A stretch of DNA of 64,000 bases from an uncultured Dorea sp. (GTDB lineage Bacteria > Bacillota > Clostridia > Lachnospirales > Lachnospiraceae): the NCBI GenBank assembly GCA_910585725.1, contig CAJUFA010000018.1:1-64000 (forward strand). Direction: 5' to 3'. Below are positions 57,207 through 64,000 of the stretch, piece after piece. The position numbers and the translations under genes were made by a program. The notes beneath the pieces were generated by a model that worked only from the letters and a program-made list of their open reading frames with translations, had not been told where the DNA came from and searched no databases. Numbering within the stretch: the stretch's first letter is position 1; each line of letters starts with the position of its first letter.

Positions 57207-60200
57207 CTAGAATACCAGCTCCTGCTGCTCCATCACTTCTATCTGCGACACGATCATAGTCTCCGGCTCACTACCCCTCATGTGGTCGGCTTTCAGATAC
57301 TGCATCCCGCTGCGCAGACTAGCCGCGATCAGGTTCAGGACATAGATATTGTCAAACCGGTTATAGATAGATTCTCCGCCGAGCCCCGTCAGGCAGATCA
57401 GTTGTGTGTTCGTCTTCCTCGCCATATCCATAAGCGGTTTTAAGAGATGCGCCGCATTCGTCTGCGCAAACGGATTGTCCATGAGCAGCACTTTCCCCTC
57501 ATTCCGGTCCGCGAACAGATCTGTATCATCTCTGCGCATATAATACAGAAGACTTGAAAGAACCACGAAAGCAGACAGGAATCCCTCTCCGCCGGAATTT
57601 CTCGCCACCTCCGCCCATGTGATCGGGTATTCTCTCTGTTCTTCAATCTTATACAGACGGATCTGCACATTGCCGACGCCGACTACAGTGTCATACAGGT
57701 TTCTGGTAGTAATCCTTGTACCAAAATATTCCTGCGCATTTTCATTCTGTTCAAACAAAATGATTCCTTTCTGCGTAATTTCATCCACCATATCCTGAAG
57801 ACGGATCTGATACAGCTTCTCATTCTCTTCCCATTCCGGCAGCTTAATCTTCAGCATCTTCACCGGACGCTCCCGGATCGTAATCGTAGAGTTGTGGTCT
57901 ATCTTAGCCAGATTCAGATGTACCTCCTTAACATAATCCTCCAACAACTCTACAATCTTGCTCTTTTCTTTCTCTACCAGCGCAATATCTATCTTAAGCT
58001 TCTCCATCAGGTTGTCATATGACTGCAGTATAGTAGATAACTGCCGTAAGACAGCCGATGCGTCGTCTGCCAATTCAAGCATCGTCTCCAGTGGTTTCCT
58101 GTAGAATTCTTCCTGGAACTGCTCCATACGCACGGCCCGGTTAAGTATCCTGACAAGACGCTCCCTGGCCTCCTGGCATTTCCGCAGGCTCTGGTTATAA
58201 TCCCGGATCAGAACCCCTTTAAAATTGCGCAGGCCGCGGCTGTCTATCTCTGCAAAATCCTGTTCCCACTCAACTTCTTCCCCTAACGGGAAATCGCTGT
58301 ATTCCGCAAGGGCCGTCAGATTCTCATCATAGCTTCTAAGACGCTCCGTCAGGCGGTCCGCCTGTTTCTGCGCCTCCTTCTCCTGATAGAGAAAATGATT
58401 CCTCCTAGCGTCAAAATCCTGATCCCGTATCTCTTCTTTCGGCAGAGGTTCTTCTTCTTTACACTCCTCGAGCATCCGCTCCATCCGTTCCTTCTTCCGC
58501 TGGGACACTACGGCGATCTTCTTATCCTCGTCATTCCAGAGACGCTGCTTTACCTCTATCTTCCGGCGTCTGTTTTCAAGCATAATCTCCTGGTGTGCTT
58601 CCTCTTCCCGGTTGTAGGTTATCTTAAGCCATTCTTTTCCTGAAAACCCGTATTTTCTCTGCAGGTGCAAAAGTTCATCCAGCATCCCCTGATGGCGTCC
58701 GGCTATTCGCTGCTCCTGTTCCTCCAACTCTTGAATCTCCAGAGACATGCTGGCAGTAATCGCCGCATATCTGGCTTCCATCTCCCTGATATCCTCTTCC
58801 TGCCCGGCGCATTGAACGGCGGCTCCCGCTTCTTCATATTGATGGTATCTCCGAACATTCTCTTTCAGTTCCTCCGCTGCCCGCAGCAGATCGGCCCTCT
58901 TAATCTCCTTCGTCTTCTGCTCGTCCCTAAGCTTGTCTCGCTGATTTTGCGCCAGTTTCTGCTTCTGTGCCAGCTTGTCTTCTTCTTTCCTGCACCTTTC
59001 TAACTCCCGGAGATTCTGCTCATAGGATTCATATTCTCCCCGCAGCCTTTCAAAGTCTTCCATCCGTCTCTGCTGGCGAGCCGTTTCCTTCTCCGTCTCG
59101 CGTATCTTTCGCTCTAACTGTTCTGCTTCGTCCCGGATCCCGGCCAGTTCTTCAGCCCCGCTTCGTATCTTCCGGAGCAGTTCCCCTGCTTCTTCCTTAA
59201 GTGACTCGATCCTCCGAAGATTCGTCTCCCACTTCTCCTTACTGACCGTCTGATTCCTGATCATCTCCTGCCGTTCAAAATATTCCGCATACTCTTTCTC
59301 CCGAATTGCGATGGCTTCTTTCTTCCTGCGTATCTCGCGCTCTTTCTCTTCCACCAGCGCCTGAAGTTTCTCTTCATTCAGCAGATTATCATTAAAAAGC
59401 ACATAGAAACTGATCCCTTTAAGACGTATCACTCTGTCGTCATGATTCCCTTCATCTCCCTCCAACATCTCTCTTAATACGATGGGTATCGGAAATGATG
59501 TACAGATCCCTCCTGTTCCCTGTGATAACCTTTGAATCTCCGCCTCTGATAAGATCAGCGCATACGGCAGGAAGGGATGACGGCGCACCAGCCTGCGGTT
59601 CTTCTCTTCAGAATATCCGTTCTTTGATAGCCACTCCATCCCATATACTACATGGATTCCCATATTCGCAAATTCATGTTCCAGCTCTTCCGGCAATTCC
59701 AGCACCTTTCCCTGAGTCAGACCCTGGTATTCTTTCTGAAGTTTGTCCTCCTCCTTCTCAAGACTCCTCCGAAGACCCGCAATCTCCTGAAGCTTCCTCT
59801 CAGATACGCGTAAAATCTTATCCGCATCAAACAACGCCGTCTCTTCAAGATCCAGATACTGAAGCACTGACCTGCGGGCCTCAAGCTCCCGCCTATATCC
59901 TTCACCGATCTCCTCCTGACGCTCAGATTCCAGTCTCTTGCGTATCTGTTCCGACTTCATACCTTCCAGATGACGCTCCAGACTCATTACTCTCTCCTGA
60001 TTCTTCATCTGCTGCTTCCTCAAGCTAAGACGCGTCTGGATCTCCCCTTTTAATTCCTTATCATAAGATTCCTTTCGGATCTCAAGCGCTCCCGGTTCAT
60101 ATACACCCAGGATATTACGAAGAAGCTCTTCCCCATACCGACGGTTGTAAGCTTCCTCCTGTTTATCATAAGATGCCGCCGCGCTTCTTAGACCGCCCTG

Positions 60201-61619
60201 CCGGGAGGCGCACTGTATCATACTCACGGCTAATTCCTTTAATTTCTCCTCTTCTGTCCTCAACCGCTCCGTGATATCGTGGCATGCCTTATCATTATCC
60301 GCTTGTTCCGCCTCATTCCCGACGATCATTCTTTCATAATAACGTCTGAGCCTGTATCCGAGATGATTTCTCTCCGGCTCTAAATCCTCCTCCTTCTTTC
60401 TGGAAACCAACAGCTTCTGACGGATACGAACAAGCTCCTCCCACTCCTGATCCGCTGTCTTCTGCTGCTTCGCGCATATCATGAGATGAAGCTCCCTTCC
60501 TATTCTCTCCGTTTCCTGTAAAAGATCCTCTTTCTCAATCTCAATCATCTCTCTGTTACTTAGATGAAAGCGCTTCTCTTCCTCCAATTGATGGATCTCA
60601 CCAGATAGTTTTTCATACTCGACTCTTGCGATACCGCGCCGTACAGACTCGATCTCATCCTTAACTTCCCGCTGCCTTTCTTCCGTCTCCTCATGCAGAC
60701 GGTTCAGTTCCAGGATAAAATGTGCCACCAGATTCTTCTGCGCCTGCTCTTCCTCAGTCACATCCTGATATCTCTGCGCCATTTCCTGTATACCGGACGC
60801 CTCTTCCTTAAAAGCCTGTATAATGTTCCGCCGTCTAATCTTCGTCTGATTCTCCTTATACTGTCCCACATATTTTCCCATGATAGCCCGGAACTCTCTC
60901 ATACGGTTCTGCTCTTTGTCAAGCTTACTTTCCACCGCATCCAGAAACCATTTCTCCACCAGCCCCTTCTCGTCCTTACAATCTGCAAAAAGATCTGACA
61001 ATCCCGATTCCTTCAGATTCACCTTCTTAATGATAGTCTCCCATTCTTTATAATGAATCTGATACTCCGCAAGCTTATCAAAATACTGCCTGGACTGTGC
61101 AGAATTTGTCATATCATAATAATAAAACTTCATGGAACGGTCTTTCTTATAAGACTCGAATAACTGTCTGCAGGCAGTAAAATTCTTAAGTACAATCTCC
61201 TTTTTTCCCTTCTCTATCACCGGCAGATGGACGATGTCCTGAATACAGGGCGCTTGATACTCGCTAATTATATTGACCATATCAAGACTTTCTCCATTCT
61301 CATCCCCTGCATCCTGGCTTCTTCGCACCATCATACCTGTAAGTACATAACCCGCGCCCTGTTCCAGAGCCCACTCTACCAGGATAAACGAAGGTTTATT
61401 CGTTGTAAAATAACTCTCAAAGGGACGATCCTTGGCATCTCGGTATCTCTTATGTACGAAAGGCGCCGTCATCATCTGCACCAATACAGATTTCCCGCCT
61501 CCGTTCCTCAAAGACAATAAGGTGCTCTCTCCATTCAGATGAAAGCACTCGTCGCTGATTCGGATAGCATTATTGTTATAATTCACATTGATCAGCCTGA
61601 CCGCCCGTATCTTACTCAT
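57207..61619 (-). CDS. jetC: SMC-like ATPase of a Wadjet/MksBEF-type system (JetC)
   Basis: This 1470-residue protein has an N-terminal ATP-binding part (Walker A RNGGGKS near residue 40), very long coiled coils (about 280-1150) and a C-terminal lobe. There the ABC-type signature NSGGEGFLSA (about 1343) and Walker B KVLLMDNPFAQ (about 1381) are present. This is the layout of JetC/MksB-like condensins, which extrude DNA loops and, in Wadjet, detect small circular DNA. It overlaps jetB by 8 bases. No JetD-like nuclease gene follows; the next gene is a convergent oxidoreductase. The set may act in chromosome organisation or plasmid defence. Confidence 0.85.
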   Translation of the reverse strand: MSKIRAVRLINVNYNNNAIRISDECFHLNGESTLLSLRNGGGKSVLVQMMTAPFVHKRYRDAKDRPFESYFTTNKPSFILVEWALEQGAGYVLTGMMVRRSQDAGDENGESLDMVNIISEYQAPCIQDIVHLPVIEKGKKEIVLKNFTACRQLFESYKKDRSMKFYYYDMTNSAQSRQYFDKLAEYQIHYKEWETIIKKVNLKESGLSDLFADCKDEKGLVEKWFLDAVESKLDKEQNRMREFRAIMGKYVGQYKENQTKIRRRNIIQAFKEEASGIQEMAQRYQDVTEEEQAQKNLVAHFILELNRLHEETEERQREVKDEIESVRRGIARVEYEKLSGEIHQLEEEKRFHLSNREMIEIEKEDLLQETERIGRELHLMICAKQQKTADQEWEELVRIRQKLLVSRKKEEDLEPERNHLGYRLRRYYERMIVGNEAEQADNDKACHDITERLRTEEEKLKELAVSMIQCASRQGGLRSAAASYDKQEEAYNRRYGEELLRNILGVYEPGALEIRKESYDKELKGEIQTRLSLRKQQMKNQERVMSLERHLEGMKSEQIRKRLESERQEEIGEGYRRELEARRSVLQYLDLEETALFDADKILRVSERKLQEIAGLRRSLEKEEDKLQKEYQGLTQGKVLELPEELEHEFANMGIHVVYGMEWLSKNGYSEEKNRRLVRRHPFLPYALILSEAEIQRLSQGTGGICTSFPIPIVLREMLEGDEGNHDDRVIRLKGISFYVLFNDNLLNEEKLQALVEEKEREIRRKKEAIAIREKEYAEYFERQEMIRNQTVSKEKWETNLRRIESLKEEAGELLRKIRSGAEELAGIRDEAEQLERKIRETEKETARQQRRMEDFERLRGEYESYEQNLRELERCRKEEDKLAQKQKLAQNQRDKLRDEQKTKEIKRADLLRAAEELKENVRRYHQYEEAGAAVQCAGQEEDIREMEARYAAITASMSLEIQELEEQEQRIAGRHQGMLDELLHLQRKYGFSGKEWLKITYNREEEAHQEIMLENRRRKIEVKQRLWNDEDKKIAVVSQRKKERMERMLEECKEEEPLPKEEIRDQDFDARRNHFLYQEKEAQKQADRLTERLRSYDENLTALAEYSDFPLGEEVEWEQDFAEIDSRGLRNFKGVLIRDYNQSLRKCQEARERLVRILNRAVRMEQFQEEFYRKPLETMLELADDASAVLRQLSTILQSYDNLMEKLKIDIALVEKEKSKIVELLEDYVKEVHLNLAKIDHNSTITIRERPVKMLKIKLPEWEENEKLYQIRLQDMVDEITQKGIILFEQNENAQEYFGTRITTRNLYDTVVGVGNVQIRLYKIEEQREYPITWAEVARNSGGEGFLSAFVVLSSLLYYMRRDDTDLFADRNEGKVLLMDNPFAQTNAAHLLKPLMDMARKTNTQLICLTGLGGESIYNRFDNIYVLNLIAASLRSGMQYLKADHMRGSEPETMIVSQIEVMEQQELVF

Positions 61620-62328
61620 CCTCCGTCACCCCCAGCACACACAGTACTCTCTGATAATTATTCTGGTTCAGCAGATTCCAGTCCATGAAATTATCTAATT
61701 TCTTCGTCGTCTTAATCATCTCATCCTGTTCCACATACTCTATTAATCCCTGCTTTTGAAGAAACATCAAGATATGATGCAGGAATCCTTCCTTCGTCGT
61801 CTTCGCCCGGGACCCTCTTTCATCCGAACGCAATGCCTCGAACGCCTCCAACATATCCGAGAATGCAATCCCCGACTTCTCCTCCTCGTCTTCGTCCATA
61901 CTCTGCGCCCCTTCTCTCAGACGCCCGGATATACAATTCTGAAGCTCTCCTACCCGTATATACTCCCTCGTCTTACTGCTGCTTCCCTGGCCGTCAAAGA
62001 ATTCCACCAGCAGCGTCAGTACTACAAACTGAGAGAGATAATAATCCCTGTCTGTTCCCCCTGATTTACAGAGCGCCGCTTTAAGCTGCGCTTTAGAGAA
62101 TCCAAGAAAATTATTCTCCTCTTCCGGAATCAGATAGATCACATTATCATACCGTTCGATCCTGCTCTTTGCAATCTCACCCTGGGATTTGACCAGATTC
62201 TGAATCTCTTCCTGCTCTGTGTAAGCCTTATATAACAACGCTTCCTCCTCTTCCCGAAGCTCATGGTGTTCCAGAAGGTAATAAAATATCTCCTGACTGG
62301 TCTTTACCGCCTCTAATTCATACGCCAT
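61612..62328 (-). CDS. jetB: JetB/MksE-like subunit (DUF6063-like)
   Basis: This 238-residue protein lies between jetA and jetC, where the kite-like winged-helix subunit of Wadjet/MksBEF complexes is encoded. It starts YELEAVKTSQEIFYYLLE and includes VIYLIPEEENNFLGFSKAQL and a C-terminal helical region QKQGLIEYVEQDEMIKTTKKL. It matches my recollection of DUF6063. Its start follows CAGGAGGAATAGAAAT, and its end overlaps the SMC-like gene by 8 bases, so co-translation is likely. Position and size support the role more than sequence alone. Confidence 0.75.
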   Translation of the reverse strand: MAYELEAVKTSQEIFYYLLEHHELREEEEALLYKAYTEQEEIQNLVKSQGEIAKSRIERYDNVIYLIPEEENNFLGFSKAQLKAALCKSGGTDRDYYLSQFVVLTLLVEFFDGQGSSSKTREYIRVGELQNCISGRLREGAQSMDEDEEEKSGIAFSDMLEAFEALRSDERGSRAKTTKEGFLHHILMFLQKQGLIEYVEQDEMIKTTKKLDNFMDWNLLNQNNYQRVLCVLGVTEDE

Positions 62329-62394
62329 ATTTCTATTCCTCCTGTATCATTCTTCTCAGACTATCTGATCAACAGATACCATTCATTCCGTATT

Positions 62395-62460
62395 GCTCGT
62401 ATTACACATATTACTCGTATTACACGCATTACCTATATTACACATATTATACATATTATC
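62395..62460. repeat. 18-bp AT-rich tandem repeat in the jetA-jetB gap
   Basis: The gap (62329-62487) holds nearly four units of an 18-bp repeat. Full units start at 62395, 62413 and 62431, each close to ACTCGTATTACACATATT, then a partial unit. This AT-rich stretch lies on the jetB side of the gap and may hold a promoter or bind a DNA-architecture protein. No hairpin stands out. Confidence 0.7.
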
Positions 62461-62487
62461 CCTGTCAAAATATCCGGACAATAGATA

Positions 62488-64000
62488 CTATCCTCTCCGC
62501 ACTCTGATCAGAACGTTTGAACAGCGTATATTCTTTCTTATATGATTTTCATCCAAAACCCCGTCAAACACCACCGTGTCTCCATCCTCCGTCCGATATG
62601 TCTCTATCTTCCGGACAGAATGAAACTCCGGATATTCTTCCGTCAGATGCAGAAGCATCTCGTTCAACTGGAATTCCCCCGATCTGTCCTGAATGTATTC
62701 ACTCCGCTCCTTCTGAAGCGCCGTCAGATCAATCTCGCGGTTCCTGATCATCTCCACCATAATCTCCTTGAATATCCCCACATTCGGAATCAGACGCTCC
62801 CTCTCGTCTGCATTCTCCTTCGTCCGCACTTCAATCTCTCTAAGCGATATCTCACCTTTTCCTGACGCAAACTGCAGCAGGCAATACAGGCTCCTCTCAT
62901 AACGTTTTAATTTCTCCTGCCTGATTCGCTCCTGCTCCTTCAGCCATTCTTCCTCGTCAAAATCCAGCTCCTCCTCTATATCCGTCTCTTCTCGTCTCCG
63001 CACAGGCCGCTGCAGTTGAAACGCTTTATTCAGATTATAGACCTTATCCGGCTCCCGGCCAAACAGAGGCCGCAGAAAATAATCCAGATTCCAAAGCGCC
63101 TCCGGATTCTCCAGAATCTTGTCATATAATTCCATACGAAGCGGAAAACGCCGAATCAGCGACATCTGAGTCAGCGTTTCCAGTTCCTTCGTATACAGCG
63201 CTTTCAGATCAAAATGACTGTTCAGTATCTTCTGATGTTCGTCGATCGTTCGATTCAGATAACTCTCTATCACCCTGAGATGATTCAGGCTCTCTTCTTC
63301 CTTCTCTGAGAGCCGCCTGACGTTAATGTTCTCTTCTTCCAACGCCTGCGCCCTGCTCTTCACCATCTCCCGATAGCTCCGGAACTTTTGCTTCGTATCG
63401 CTGATGGTATCCAGATTCTCCACCAGAATTTCCTCGTAATCCTTCACAGAATAATTCAGCGCGTTGCGCCGGATCTTCCCCATCGCCTCCTGTATCTTCT
63501 GAAGCTGGATTCTCATCAGGTTGAAAACATTCTTGATCTCATCCGCGGCCTTGTCAAACTTTTGCTTCTCAAGATGCATTTGGAATATCATCTCATGAAT
63601 CGTAAGTTTCATATTATTTTCAATCTCAAGAGTGGCAAGCAGCAGATTATATCCGTCGTCCGTCAAATAATAGGACGTACGCTTGAATTCCTGATCTATA
63701 TAAATTATACGGTTTGCAACATAACTGATATGCAGAGACTGGTACTCGCTCTGCTCAAAGTCAAATCCATCAAAATGCATAACCCTTCCGTCATTTGACA
63801 GGACGACATTGATAATATAGTCTCCTAACTGCCTGCAATGATCATATGTCATATCCTTTTTGAAAAACTGTGCATTGACCGTATCAAGAAAAGCCCCTAT
63901 ATCATCCACCGTACAGTGTTCTTCCTTCAAGGACTGTTCCATGATGTAGAGCATGACCGCAAAGATTACATTCAACTGCTCGTCCAGCTTAAGAAATCCA
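62488..64000 (-). CDS. jetA: JetA/MksF-like subunit, 5' end beyond the window
   Basis: At least 504 residues of a JetA/MksF (kleisin-like) protein, running off the right edge. The reading frame is open to position 64000 (GFLKLDEQLNVIFAVMLY), so the TTG at 63975 is an internal codon and the true start lies outside. Helical regions include FHLEKQKFD-like coiled coils, and a C-terminal winged-helix-like part carries LIPNVGIFKEIMVEMIRN. In MksBEF-type complexes it links the SMC heads with the kite subunit. It is upstream of jetB in the same direction. Confidence 0.8.
   Translation of the reverse strand, partial: GFLKLDEQLNVIFAVMLYIMEQSLKEEHCTVDDIGAFLDTVNAQFFKKDMTYDHCRQLGDYIINVVLSNDGRVMHFDGFDFEQSEYQSLHISYVANRIIYIDQEFKRTSYYLTDDGYNLLLATLEIENNMKLTIHEMIFQMHLEKQKFDKAADEIKNVFNLMRIQLQKIQEAMGKIRRNALNYSVKDYEEILVENLDTISDTKQKFRSYREMVKSRAQALEEENINVRRLSEKEEESLNHLRVIESYLNRTIDEHQKILNSHFDLKALYTKELETLTQMSLIRRFPLRMELYDKILENPEALWNLDYFLRPLFGREPDKVYNLNKAFQLQRPVRRREETDIEEELDFDEEEWLKEQERIRQEKLKRYERSLYCLLQFASGKGEISLREIEVRTKENADERERLIPNVGIFKEIMVEMIRNREIDLTALQKERSEYIQDRSGEFQLNEMLLHLTEEYPEFHSVRKIETYRTEDGDTVVFDGVLDENHIRKNIRCSNVLIRVRRG

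Noticed and set aside
62395..62460. CRISPR-like repeats in the jetA-jetB gap
   Set aside because: Units are 18 bp, adjacent and without spacers.
63975..64000. TTG start codon for jetA at 63975
   Set aside because: The frame remains open to the edge of the window with family-like residues upstream, so the true start is outside.

Overview
The window looks like chromosome from an anaerobic Lachnospiraceae-type Firmicute (order Clostridia). The supporting signs are strong AGGAGG ribosome binding sites, sigma-A type promoters, a Spo0A-type DNA-binding domain, an oxygen-reducing flavodiiron protein carrying its own rubredoxin, an [FeFe]-hydrogenase-like protein, a wall anchor with a TG-D sortase motif, and several gene families mostly seen in gut clostridia. 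No tRNA, rRNA, CRISPR array, integrase or intact insertion sequence was found.

Layout. 0-9.5 kb (mostly minus strand): a broken cysteine desulfidase-like gene, a heterodimeric ABC exporter with its MarR regulator, an AT-rich gene-poor stretch with the tail of a lost solute-binding protein, a YitT membrane protein and Tex. 9.7-13.8 kb (plus): a TetR regulator behind a perfect palindrome, then a lipid set (diacylglycerol-kinase-like, glycerophosphodiesterase, PAP2 phosphatase) and a bacteriohemerythrin. 13.8-21.3 kb: MutY, Pgi, a YjbR-like protein, a LacI regulator divergent from a sugar isomerase/epimerase, a decayed FtsX permease and a MATE exporter. 21.4-28.7 kb: a DUF6323/DUF6179-like pair, a TetR-ABC efflux set, an acyltransferase-like/YgjV pair, a MarR gene with a small cysteine-rich protein, and a methyltransferase.

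28.8-33.7 kb is the str operon (rpsL-rpsG-fusA-tuf, minus strand). It has a good promoter before rpsL, a second one before tuf, and an unusual threefold repeat between rpsL and rpsG. 33.9-36.3 kb carries a tRNA-dihydrouridine synthase and an [FeFe]-hydrogenase-like protein preceded by a 50-residue ORF. 36.4-47.0 kb is a surface system: a two-component system, a 1796-residue M60 (mucin-type) metallopeptidase with a dockerin-like module, and a sortase-anchored protein with a possible cohesin-like domain. A receiver-less Spo0A-like gene is divergent from it, with three 10-bp-phased 0A-like boxes upstream.

47.4-57.2 kb holds an orphan carB, a TetM-like GTPase fused to a Rae1/YacP-type NYN ribonuclease domain, a four-domain flavodiiron protein and a FAD/Rieske oxidoreductase. 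57.2-64.0 kb is a Wadjet/condensin-like jetC-jetB-jetA locus; jetA runs off the window and no jetD follows jetC.

The most interesting candidates are the GTPase-NYN fusion, the dockerin/cohesin-like M60 locus with its regulators, the jetABC set without jetD, and the repeats inside the str operon. All functional calls come from reading the sequence; no search was run.
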